Assembly: GCA_045580105.1 (NCBI GenBank) | Contig: JAZNNH010000075.1 | Coordinates: 1 to 13,607, forward strand | DNA from: RGIG5579 sp045580105 | Lineage (GTDB): Bacteria; Bacillota; Clostridia; Oscillospirales; SIG627 | DNA: 13,607 nt | Direction of reading: 5' to 3' | Part shown: positions 1 through 6,793 of the stretch, piece by piece | Layout: each line of letters begins with the position of its first letter | Numbering within the stretch: the first letter of the stretch is position 1 | Notes under the pieces: generated by a model | Database searches by the model: none | Told to the model about the DNA's origin: nothing | Seen by the model: only the letters and a program-made list of their open reading frames with translations | Position numbers and translations under genes: made by a program

Positions 1-71
1 GCGAGTGGTGGGAAACCATCATTTCCGGTGAATATCAAAACTATTATGAAAAGATGTACGGTGACAGATGA
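1..71 (+). CDS. rmlB: dTDP-glucose 4,6-dehydratase, C-terminal end only
   Basis: Only the last 22 codons are present, read from base 3 and ending in the TGA at 69-71. The peptide EWWETIISGEYQNYYEKMYG followed by DR is the typical C-terminus of RmlB/RfbB, which converts dTDP-glucose to dTDP-4-keto-6-deoxyglucose. This product is the shared precursor for both sugar branches encoded downstream. The stop codon overlaps the start of rmlD, so the two are translationally coupled. The call rests on the short tail and on its neighbours; the catalytic part lies outside the window. Confidence 0.85.
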   Translation, partial: EWWETIISGEYQNYYEKMYGDR

Positions 72-973
72 TGAAAGTATTTGTAACAGGTGTAGGCGGA
101 CAGCTCGGTCACGACGTGATGCACGAGCTTGCAAAACGCGGACATACTCCGATTGGCAGTGATATTCTTGACTCCTGCGGCACTGACCCTTACGTCAAGC
201 TTGATATTACCGATGCGACAGCCGTGGAAAAAACGCTTGCCGAGGTGCAGCCCGATGCGGTGGTGCATTGTGCTGCGTGGACCGCGGTCGATGCGGCGGA
301 GGAGGAAGAAAATCAAGAGAAGGTTTATCGAATCAACGCAGACGGCACGAAATACATCGCTCTGGCTTGCAAGAACTTCGACTGCAAGATGATTTATATT
401 TCCACCGACTACGTATTCGACGGACAGGGCGATACGCCTTGGGAGCCCGACTGCAAAGACTACGCTCCCTTAAACGTTTACGGAAAGTCGAAGTTTGCGG
501 GTGAAAAGGCGGTCGCGGAAACCTTAGAAAAATTCTTTATCGTGCGCATCGCTTGGGTGTTCGGGCTGAACGGAAACAACTTCATCAAAACCATGCTGAA
601 CGTTGGCAAAAAATACGACACGCTTCGGGTGGTTTGCGATCAAATCGGCACTCCCACCTATACCGCCGACCTTTCTTGTCTTTTGTGCGATATGGCAGAA
701 AGTCAGGAGTACGGCTACTATCACGCTACCAACGAAGGCGGATTTGTTTCGTGGTACGACTATGCCTGCGAAATCTTCAAGCAGGCAGGTTACCAAACCC
801 GCGTCATACCGGTTACCACCGCCGAATACGGTCTCTCCAAAGCGGCGCGCCCCTTTAACAGTCGCTTGAGCAAGGAAAAATTAAGCCAAAAGGGCTTCCG
901 ACGTTTGCCCGACTGGCAGGATGCTTTATCCAGATATCTGAAGGAAATTGGAGATCAAAATGGGACAAATTAA
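71..973 (+). CDS. rmlD: dTDP-4-dehydrorhamnose reductase
   Basis: RmlD reduces dTDP-4-keto-L-rhamnose to dTDP-L-rhamnose with NAD(P)H, the last step of the rhamnose donor pathway in the cytoplasm. The 300-residue protein opens with a Rossmann strand and GVGGQLG at residues 7-13. It carries STDYVFDG at 111-118 and the short-chain dehydrogenase pair Tyr137-x3-Lys141 in YGKSK. Its length is normal for the family. Two ATGs are adjacent at 68 and 71. I chose 71 because it gives the family start MKVFVTG and sits 7 nt after GGTG at 60-63; starting at 68 would add one Met. It overlaps the rmlB stop by one base and runs 14 bases into rmlC. Confidence 0.96.
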   Translation: MKVFVTGVGGQLGHDVMHELAKRGHTPIGSDILDSCGTDPYVKLDITDATAVEKTLAEVQPDAVVHCAAWTAVDAAEEEENQEKVYRINADGTKYIALACKNFDCKMIYISTDYVFDGQGDTPWEPDCKDYAPLNVYGKSKFAGEKAVAETLEKFFIVRIAWVFGLNGNNFIKTMLNVGKKYDTLRVVCDQIGTPTYTADLSCLLCDMAESQEYGYYHATNEGGFVSWYDYACEIFKQAGYQTRVIPVTTAEYGLSKAARPFNSRLSKEKLSQKGFRRLPDWQDALSRYLKEIGDQNGTN

Positions 974-1565
974 AGTTACAACGTGCCCGATCGAGGGACT
1001 TTATATTATCGAACCCGCCGTTCACGGCGACAGCCGCGGTTACTTTATGGAGACCTACAACCAAAAGGATATGCAGGAAAACGGACTGAATATGGTGTTC
1101 GTTCAGGACAACCAGAGCATGTCGGTAAAAGGGGTCCTCAGAGGACTGCATTTTCAGAAAGAATATCCACAGGGAAAGCTGGTGCGCGTGATTCGAGGCC
1201 GCGTGTTTGACGTGGCGGTTGACCTGCGTGCCGGAAGCAAAACCTACGGCAAGTGGTACGGAGTGGAACTGTCCGAGGAAAACAAAAAACAGTTCTATAT
1301 TTCCGAGGGCTTTGCACACGGATTTCTGGTTTTAAGCGAAACGGCAGAGTTCTGCTATAAAGTGACTGATTTTTATCATCCCGGTGACGAAGGCGGTCTT
1401 GCATGGAACGACCCTGAGATCGGAATCGAATGGCCGGAACTGAGCGGAACCTACAACGGTACGGCAAGTGCCGACGGCTATACCCTTTCCGACGGAACCG
1501 TGCTCAATCTTTCCGAAAAAGATCAAAAATGGGCAGGTCTGAAAGACACCTTTACCTTTGAGTGA
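960..1565 (+). CDS. rmlC: dTDP-4-dehydrorhamnose 3,5-epimerase
   Basis: RmlC epimerises C3 and C5 of dTDP-4-keto-6-deoxyglucose, committing the RmlB product to the rhamnose branch. The cupin protein has 201 residues. Family motifs are RGYFMETY at 26-33, the stretch from GVLRGLHFQ at 58-66 with the catalytic His64 and Arg61, GKLVRVIRG at 72-80 with Lys73, FDVAVDLR at 83-90, and CYKVTDFYHPGDEGG at 132-146 with the proposed acid Tyr133. A TTG start at 948 is possible, but ATG960 has GGAG at 950-953, six bases upstream, and gives the usual N-terminus. It lies between rmlD (overlapping) and a glycosyltransferase gene that starts within 10 bases of its stop. Confidence 0.96.
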   Translation: MGQIKVTTCPIEGLYIIEPAVHGDSRGYFMETYNQKDMQENGLNMVFVQDNQSMSVKGVLRGLHFQKEYPQGKLVRVIRGRVFDVAVDLRAGSKTYGKWYGVELSEENKKQFYISEGFAHGFLVLSETAEFCYKVTDFYHPGDEGGLAWNDPEIGIEWPELSGTYNGTASADGYTLSDGTVLNLSEKDQKWAGLKDTFTFE

Positions 1566-1572
1566 TACTGCG

Positions 1573-2523
1573 ATGCGTTTTGATGTTTCGGTTGTCATTT
1601 TAACCTATTTTCCCGACAAAGATAAGCTTCTGAAAACGTTAAAGTCGGTTTTGCTGCAAAAAGGCGTTTCGTTTGAAATTATCGTTGCAGACGACGGCTC
1701 GGATCAATTCTTCCGCGAGCAGATGGAAGATATGATGCGGTGCTTTGGCTTTTCCGATTATGGCTTTGTTTCTCACAGTGAAAACCAAGGTACCGTGAAG
1801 AATTTTTACGATGCCGTAAAAGAGGCGAAAGGCGACGTGATCAAGCCGATCTCCCCGGGAGATTTTCTGTACGACGAAAATACGCTTTCAAACGTTTATC
1901 ACTTCATGAAAGAAAAAAAAGCCGACGCCGCGTTCGGCAATTTGGTTTATTATTGCAACGAAAACGGTTTTACGGTTTTGGATAAAAAAGAGCCGCTCTT
2001 CGATGCCCCCTATCTTTGCACCGCCGATTACGACAGCAAAAAGGTGGCAAAGAATCTGATTTTATATTCCGACTTTATTTGCGGCGCTTCCCTTTTCTAC
2101 GAGGCACAAGCGCTAAAAGAAGGTCTTTCTGACATCGCCGGCACGGTGATTTATGCGGAAGATTCCGTCACGCAGCTCTTTGCTTTGCTGGGAAAACGAA
2201 TCCTGAAAATCGACGACTTTGTCGTTTTTTATGAACACGGAACCGGAATTTCCACCAATCAAAGCTTCGGATCCGGTCGCATGTTAGATGATTTCATCCG
2301 TTTTTACGACTTTCTTCAAAAACGGTTCCCGAAGAACCGCGCCGTAAGAAATGCCGGAAAGAAGTTTCGTTTCATCCGACACAACAAAAAAATTCCCTAT
2401 TATTTGTTTCGCTTAACGCAATTGGATCAAAACGTTCACAGCATAAACATGAAACGCGTTGCGAGAGCGTTCCGATGTGAAAACTACCACTTGGACTTCT
2501 TTCATCGCGTAAACAGCCGTTAA
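1573..2523 (+). CDS. family 2 glycosyltransferase (GT-A fold)
   Basis: This is probably a cytoplasmic or membrane-associated glycosyltransferase that adds one sugar of the repeat unit; donor and acceptor cannot be read from the sequence. The 316-residue protein starts with the GT2 strand VSVVILTY at 5-12 and has the nucleotide-binding ADDGS at 39-43. The usual second acidic motif is replaced by KPISPGDFLYDEN at 91-103, where Asp97 takes the DXD position. Residues after about 230 are basic and aromatic, as in enzymes that dock on membranes. ATG1573 is preferred to an in-frame TTG at 1558 that overlaps rmlC: the GT2 strand starts immediately after it, and a weak GAG lies 10 bases upstream. The rhamnose genes before it and the amino-sugar genes after it suggest that one of those sugars is the donor. 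Confidence 0.88.
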   Translation: MRFDVSVVILTYFPDKDKLLKTLKSVLLQKGVSFEIIVADDGSDQFFREQMEDMMRCFGFSDYGFVSHSENQGTVKNFYDAVKEAKGDVIKPISPGDFLYDENTLSNVYHFMKEKKADAAFGNLVYYCNENGFTVLDKKEPLFDAPYLCTADYDSKKVAKNLILYSDFICGASLFYEAQALKEGLSDIAGTVIYAEDSVTQLFALLGKRILKIDDFVVFYEHGTGISTNQSFGSGRMLDDFIRFYDFLQKRFPKNRAVRNAGKKFRFIRHNKKIPYYLFRLTQLDQNVHSINMKRVARAFRCENYHLDFFHRVNSR

Positions 2524-2532
2524 ATTATGAGA

Positions 2533-2559
2533 AAGGATTGCGGCAAGCATTTGCCGTAA
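2533..2559 (+). promoter_or_regulatory. ribosome binding site and hairpin before the ketoisomerase gene
   Basis: AAGGA at 2533-2537 is the only good ribosome binding sequence before ATG2567, but it lies 29 bases upstream. A hairpin fills the gap: 2538-2546 pairs with 2551-2559 (six Watson-Crick pairs CGGCAA/TTGCCG, one G-U and two U-A pairs) around the loop GCAT. If folded, it leaves AAGGA only 7 bases from the start codon. The hairpin also overlaps a 10-codon frame from ATG2527 to the TAA at 2557-2559. The pairing is visible; a role in translation is inferred. Confidence 0.5.
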
Positions 2560-2566
2560 CACAAGC

Positions 2567-2974
2567 ATGGAAATTATCAAATACACCTTTCCTCCTCACG
2601 GAGATGAGCGCGGTCAATTGGTTGCCATTGAAGCGTTCAAGGATTTGCCGTTTGAATTCAAACGCGTTTATTATATCTATGACACCAAAGACGGGGTTCG
2701 CCGCGGTTTTCATGCCCATTACGATTTGGAGCAAATTTTAATCTGCGTCAGCGGCAGTTGCAAAATACATCTGGACAACGGCTTTGAAACGGAAGAGGTT
2801 TTGCTCGACAAGCCCCACGAAGGTCTTTACATAGCCAACAATATGTGGCGTGAAATGTATGATTTCACCGAAGACGCCGTACTTTTAGTCATTGCTTCCA
2901 GACCGTATGACGAAGCGGATTATATTCGTAATTACGACGACTTTATGAAAATGATCAAGGAGGGAAAAGAATGA
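2567..2974 (+). CDS. fdtA: dTDP-4-keto-6-deoxyglucose 3,4-ketoisomerase (FdtA/QdtA type)
   Basis: This small cupin of 135 residues moves the keto group of dTDP-4-keto-6-deoxyglucose from C4 to C3, the entry step to dTDP-3-amino-3,6-dideoxyhexoses (Fuc3N with FdtA, Qui3N with QdtA). Family features are DERGQLVAIE at 13-22, KRVYYIYDT at 32-40, and RGFHAH at 46-51 with the active-site pair His49 and His51. LEQILICVSGSC and NNMWREMYDF (91-100) follow, then the closing YDEADYIRNYDDF. It uses up the RmlB product, so it competes with RmlC. Its stop overlaps the next start as ATGA. The gap before it (43 bases) is the largest in the operon and holds the hairpin described separately. The stereochemistry of the product, and so FdtA versus QdtA, is not settled by the sequence. 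Confidence 0.9.
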   Translation: MEIIKYTFPPHGDERGQLVAIEAFKDLPFEFKRVYYIYDTKDGVRRGFHAHYDLEQILICVSGSCKIHLDNGFETEEVLLDKPHEGLYIANNMWREMYDFTEDAVLLVIASRPYDEADYIRNYDDFMKMIKEGKE

Positions 2975-4068
2975 AAATTCCTTTTGTAACGTTCAAGCCC
3001 ATGGAACGCGAATTGGATCAGGAGCTTCGTGCCGCCTTTGCCCGCGTGTTCGAAAGCAGCTGGTACATTGACGGCAAGGAAGACAAGGCGTTTGAAGAAG
3101 CGTTTGCGAAGTATTGCAAGGTGGACTACTGCGTCGGTTGCGGAAACGGACTGGACGCGTTAATGCTTTCTCTCAAAGCCCTCGGTGTGGGAAAAGGGGA
3201 TGAGGTTATCGTTCCTTCCAATACGTTTATTGCCACCGTGCTTGCCGTAACGTACGTCGGCGCAACCCCCGTTTTGGTTGAGCCGGATCTCAAAACCTTT
3301 AACATCAATCCCGCTTTGATCGAAGAAAAGATCACCGCAAAAACAAAGGCGATCATGCCGGTTCATCTTTACGGCCAAGCTTGTGATATGGACCCGATCA
3401 TGGCGCTTGCCAAACAATACAATTTATTTGTCGTGGAAGACTGCGCACAGGCGCACGGCGCCACCTATAAGGGGAAAAACATCGGCACGTTCGGCGATGC
3501 CGCCGGCTTTAGCTTCTACCCCGGCAAAAACTTGGGTGCTTTGGGCGATGCGGGTGCCACCGTCACCAACAACAAAGAATTGGCAGAAAAATTGCGCGCG
3601 CTGGGCAATTACGGTTCCGACTATAAATATCATCACATTTATCAAGGCACCAATTCTCGCTTAGATGAACTGCAAGCCGCATTTTTGTCCGTAAAAATTC
3701 CCTTTATGGATAAAATGAATCAAAACCGAAGAGAAATCGCAAAGAAATACCTTGAAAACATTTCCAACCCGTCGGTCATTTTGCCCTACGTGATGCCGGA
3801 ATGTGAGCACGTTTGGCACGTGTTTTCCATCCGTTCCGACCGTCGCGACGAGCTGGCGGTATATTTGGATGCAAAGGGCATCGGTGTGAACAAGCATTAT
3901 CCGATTCCGATTCATCTGCAGGAATGTTACAAGGATTTGGGAATCGCACAGGGCGAGCTTCCCATCGCAGAAAAAATCAGCGCAACCCAGCTCAGCTTGC
4001 CCCTTTATTACGGAATGACCGATGAGGAAATCAATTATGTCATCGACTGTATCAACCAATTCCAATAA
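2971..4068 (+). CDS. fdtB: dTDP-3-amino-3,6-dideoxyhexose aminotransferase (DegT/DnrJ/EryC1 family)
   Basis: This PLP enzyme of 365 residues should transfer an amino group, typically from glutamate, to the 3-keto sugar made by the preceding ketoisomerase. The fold type I sugar aminotransferase layout is complete. It has GCGNGLDAL at 56-64 for phosphate binding, PSNTFIAT at 82-89, VEDCAQAHGA at 155-164 with the PLP-contacting Asp157, and SFYPGKNLGALGDAGA at 181-196 with the Schiff-base Lys186. Length and motifs match FdtB/QdtB. The ATG overlaps the fdtA stop by four bases, so the pair is coupled. Ribosome binding sequence AGGAGGG at 2959-2965 supports the start. The assignment to the 3-amino pathway rests mainly on the adjacent fdtA, since this family is broad. 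Confidence 0.92.
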   Translation: MKIPFVTFKPMERELDQELRAAFARVFESSWYIDGKEDKAFEEAFAKYCKVDYCVGCGNGLDALMLSLKALGVGKGDEVIVPSNTFIATVLAVTYVGATPVLVEPDLKTFNINPALIEEKITAKTKAIMPVHLYGQACDMDPIMALAKQYNLFVVEDCAQAHGATYKGKNIGTFGDAAGFSFYPGKNLGALGDAGATVTNNKELAEKLRALGNYGSDYKYHHIYQGTNSRLDELQAAFLSVKIPFMDKMNQNRREIAKKYLENISNPSVILPYVMPECEHVWHVFSIRSDRRDELAVYLDAKGIGVNKHYPIPIHLQECYKDLGIAQGELPIAEKISATQLSLPLYYGMTDEEINYVIDCINQFQ

Positions 4069-5155
4069 TCCCACCAAAAGCAAATCCAAGGTAAGAGATT
4101 CGAATATTGAACTCTTGCGCATTCTCACCATTTGCGGTGTGGTTGTTTTGCATTATAACGGCTCGCACGCCCTATCTTGCGTGAACGAAAATTCGCTCAA
4201 TTACGTTCTCTTGTTGGCGCTGGAAAGTCTTTTCATCTGTGCCGTCAATCTGTTCGTGCTCATTTCGGGTTATTTTTTGAGTGCGAACGAAAAAAGACGG
4301 GCAATTAAAGGGATAGAGCTGGTGCTTCAAGTCATTGTGATAAACGTGGGCGTACACCTTTTGCTCTCCCTTTTGTCAGGCAGAGCCCTCTCCTTGAGAG
4401 GAATTTTGAACGCGGCGGTTCCAAACAATTACTTCGTCACGTTTTACGTTACGCTTTATTGGCTCTCACCTTACATCAATCTTCTCTTAAAGCGCTTGAG
4501 CGACAAGCAGTTCGGCATTTTGGTTGCGCTGTCCGTGGCACTGTTTTCCGTTTGGCCCACTTTGCTTGATTCGGTCTCGGATCTACTTGGTGTTTCCTAT
4601 CTCGGTCTTTATCCCACCAACCTTGAGGGCAGCCAATTCGGATACAGTTTCCTCAATTTTGCTTTGATGTACGTCATCGGGGCATACTTGAAACGAAAAA
4701 AGGTTTCGGCAAAGCCGTCAAAGCTTGCCTTGCTTCTGATCCCGCTCCTTGCCGCTCTTACCGTGTGGCAGTTCTTCCAGCCCGCCATTGCAAGGGCATA
4801 TTCCAATCCCTTGGTGATTGCGCTTGCCGTCGTCATCTTTTTGCTGTTCCAAAACCTTTCCCTGAAAAGCAAAATTATTAACCATCTTGCAAAAGGCGCG
4901 TTTACCTGCTTCTTATTGCACCAGCTGTTTTTGCCCCACATCCGAATTGAGAGCGTGGTGAACCAAAATGCGCTCATTTTGTTGGCGCATATTCTGATCT
5001 GTGTTCCTCTGATCTTTTTGATCTGTTGGACTTGTTGGTGGGTGTATGACAAAATCAGTGCACCGATCTTTCGCCTGTTAGACAAAAAGCTTTCTTGTTT
5101 GGATCCGCTCCTCTCGCCCACCGACTCGGTTGATGGCGCGCAAAGCGAAAGGTAA
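4037..5155 (+). CDS. membrane acyltransferase family 3 (OafA/WecH-like)
   Basis: This is a multi-pass membrane protein of 372 residues that probably O-acylates, most likely O-acetylates, the glycan being built or a lipid-linked intermediate. After a polar N-terminus, DSNIELLRILTICGVVVLHY at 21-40 shows the family opening: ELLR, then a hydrophobic helix ending in the conserved His39. Roughly ten hydrophobic segments follow, for example around 52-70, 90-110, 125-145 and 150-175. I chose ATG4037, with AGGA at 4025-4028 eight bases upstream, over the in-frame ATG4022. The gene overlaps fdtB by 32 bases. No Wzx or Wzy candidate is present in the window, and this protein does not look like one. Substrate unknown. 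Confidence 0.85.
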   Translation: MSSTVSTNSNNPTKSKSKVRDSNIELLRILTICGVVVLHYNGSHALSCVNENSLNYVLLLALESLFICAVNLFVLISGYFLSANEKRRAIKGIELVLQVIVINVGVHLLLSLLSGRALSLRGILNAAVPNNYFVTFYVTLYWLSPYINLLLKRLSDKQFGILVALSVALFSVWPTLLDSVSDLLGVSYLGLYPTNLEGSQFGYSFLNFALMYVIGAYLKRKKVSAKPSKLALLLIPLLAALTVWQFFQPAIARAYSNPLVIALAVVIFLLFQNLSLKSKIINHLAKGAFTCFLLHQLFLPHIRIESVVNQNALILLAHILICVPLIFLICWTCWWVYDKISAPIFRLLDKKLSCLDPLLSPTDSVDGAQSER

Positions 5156-5192
5156 TAAATTTGTTAACACAGCACTTTTTTGGAGAATTAAG

Positions 5193-6164
5193 ATGAGTAA
5201 ACAACCGCTGGTTTCTATTATCATTCCCTGTTACCGTCACGAAACGTTTTTGGATGACTGTCTTAACAGCATTTTAGCCCAGACCTATCCCAACATTGAG
5301 CTTTTGATTTGTGACGACTGTTCTCCCGATCATTCGTACGAAAAAATACTGTCCTATCAAGAACGTTTGGACGCGAAATTCGACCGCGTTGTCATCTTGA
5401 AAAACGAAGTAAACTGCGGGGTCACAAAAAACGTCAATCGTATGCTGAAGCTGGCAAAAGGGGAATTCGTAAAAACCCTTGCCAGTGACGACTGCTTGGC
5501 ACCCGATGCCATTTTGGAAATGGCATCCTATCTTTTCGAGCATCCGCAGGTAGACGTGGTGGTTTCCAACGGAATCAAAGTGCCGGAAGAACAGCACTAC
5601 CCAAATTTCAGCGGCAGCGACGTTTATACCGAGTCCCCCGATTTTTCCGAAGTCGGCTTTTTTCAAAGAGTTGCCTATTGCAACGAAATCTCCGCTCCGG
5701 CGGCAATGGTCAGAATGTCGGTTTATGAAACCTTCGGAATGTATGACGAAAACGTCAAGGTGGAAGATTTCGAATTTTGGCTCAGAATTTTAAAGCAAAA
5801 CGAAGCCAAATTCGCTTTTTTGGATCAAAAGCTGATTTTTTATCGCATCAATCAAAATTCCATGAGTTCTCTCACCGCCAATGCAAATTTGGCGAACAGA
5901 CGCAGACTCATTCATCGCTCGGAAATCGAAAGTCTTTCCAAGTATTCCGATTATTTGGACAAAAACGTATTTTTCGACGTCATCTTAAAACGCACCCTGA
6001 CAGAACACGATTTTGCCGTTGTATATCATCTTTCCGATTATCAAAAGGAATTGGCAGAAGAGATCAAGTTCTTTTTTCGCGGCAACAAGCTGCCCTTCAA
6101 ACTACTTTTCAAATATCGATTCCTCTATTTCAAACAAATCTTAAAAATGTACCTAAAAAAATAA
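5193..6164 (+). CDS. family 2 glycosyltransferase
   Basis: This is the second GT2 enzyme of the operon, with 323 residues. It has the opening strand PLVSIIIPCYRHETFLDDCL (5-24), the nucleotide-binding ICDDCSPD at 39-46, the acidic SDDCLAPD at 98-105 and, at 190-197, EDFEFWLR. That last segment is the ED-x-x-x-W motif that supplies the catalytic base in this family. The last 30 residues are rich in Lys, Arg, Phe and Leu and could sit on the inner face of the membrane. An in-frame ATG at 5130 overlaps the acyltransferase gene. ATG5193 is preferred because GGAG at 5182-5185 lies 7 bases before it and the GT2 fold starts directly after. Donor and acceptor cannot be told; the amino sugar or rhamnose are the obvious candidates. 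Confidence 0.9.
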   Translation: MSKQPLVSIIIPCYRHETFLDDCLNSILAQTYPNIELLICDDCSPDHSYEKILSYQERLDAKFDRVVILKNEVNCGVTKNVNRMLKLAKGEFVKTLASDDCLAPDAILEMASYLFEHPQVDVVVSNGIKVPEEQHYPNFSGSDVYTESPDFSEVGFFQRVAYCNEISAPAAMVRMSVYETFGMYDENVKVEDFEFWLRILKQNEAKFAFLDQKLIFYRINQNSMSSLTANANLANRRRLIHRSEIESLSKYSDYLDKNVFFDVILKRTLTEHDFAVVYHLSDYQKELAEEIKFFFRGNKLPFKLLFKYRFLYFKQILKMYLKK

Positions 6165-6191
6165 CGATTCTCTATTGTTTAGGAGGGCTTT

Positions 6192-6689
6192 ATGAAGCTG
6201 AGAAAATTAGAACAAAAGGATGCTGCGTTGATGCTGGAGTGGATGCACGACAAAAGCGTCGTGGAAAACCTTTCCGCAAATTTCGGTGCCAAAAAGCTTG
6301 CGGACTGCCAAGCGTTTATCGAGGCAAGCCAAAACGATGACAAAAACCTAAATCTTGCCATTGCCGATGACAACGATGAATATATGGGCACGGCAAGCTT
6401 AAAGCATATTGATCAAACGAAAAAACGTGCGGAATTTGCCATTGCCATGCGAGCCGGCGCCATGGGAAAAGGGTTTTCCCAATACGGGATGGCCCAAATT
6501 ATCCGAATCGGTTTAGAGGAGATGGGTCTTGACGAGGTGTATTGGTGTGTTTCTCCCGTAAACAAAAGGGCGGTTCGTTTTTACGATAAAAACGGCTATA
6601 CCCGCGTCCCCCACACCGAAATCCATTCCACCGCTTACACGCCCGAACAAATCGAAGAATTCATTTGGTATTCCGCCAAAAAGAAATAG
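6192..6689 (+). CDS. GNAT-family N-acetyltransferase, possibly acting on the dTDP-amino sugar
   Basis: The 165-residue protein has the GNAT layout of the RimJ/RimL-type branch: MKLRKLEQKDAALMLEWMHD at 1-20, the central sheet around 55-72, and the acetyl-CoA phosphate loop at 88-96 (AGAMGKGFS). The segment VSPVNKRAVRFYDKNGY at 120-136 closes the cofactor site. It has the strong ribosome binding site AGGAGGG at 6181-6187, four bases before ATG, and is the last gene of the operon. FdtA-FdtB pathways normally end with an N-acetyltransferase. The known FdtC/QdtC enzymes are left-handed beta-helix proteins, and none is seen here, so this enzyme may do that step, as WecD and PseH do for other sugars. 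That role is inferred from position; a protein substrate remains possible. Confidence 0.85.
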   Translation: MKLRKLEQKDAALMLEWMHDKSVVENLSANFGAKKLADCQAFIEASQNDDKNLNLAIADDNDEYMGTASLKHIDQTKKRAEFAIAMRAGAMGKGFSQYGMAQIIRIGLEEMGLDEVYWCVSPVNKRAVRFYDKNGYTRVPHTEIHSTAYTPEQIEEFIWYSAKKK

Positions 6690-6711
6690 ATTCGCCCCAA
6701 GAGCAAAAAAC

Positions 6712-6747
6712 AAACCGCCGGTTCCAAAAAGAACACGGCGGTTTTTT
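6712..6747 (+). terminator. rho-independent terminator of the sugar operon
   Basis: A 9-bp stem pairs 6712-6720 (ends CCGCCG) with 6736-6744 (starts CGGCGG). The loop contains a further GTTC/GAAC helper stem. A run of six T at 6742-6747 follows. It lies 23 bases after the GNAT stop codon. Confidence 0.9.
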
Positions 6748-6752
6748 GATCG

Positions 6753-6786
6753 AAAAAAAGCGGAGTGAATTTCACTCCGCTTTTTG
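6753..6786 (-). terminator. terminator of hppA, symmetrical
   Basis: The stem GCGGAGTGA at 6760-6768 pairs with TCACTCCGC at 6772-6780. It is extended by five A-T pairs, with A7 on the left and T5 on the right. On the - strand the T run follows the hairpin 8 bases after the hppA stop. It could also stop readthrough from the left, making a double barrier between converging operons. Confidence 0.9.
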
Positions 6787-6793
6787 TTATGTA

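Noticed and set aside
948..962. TTG start for rmlC twelve bases upstream
   Set aside because: GGAG at 950-953 is correctly spaced for ATG960, and the family N-terminus begins there.
5130..5195. ATG5130 as start of the second glycosyltransferase
   Set aside because: It would overlap the acyltransferase gene and add 21 unrelated residues. ATG5193 has GGAG at a good distance.
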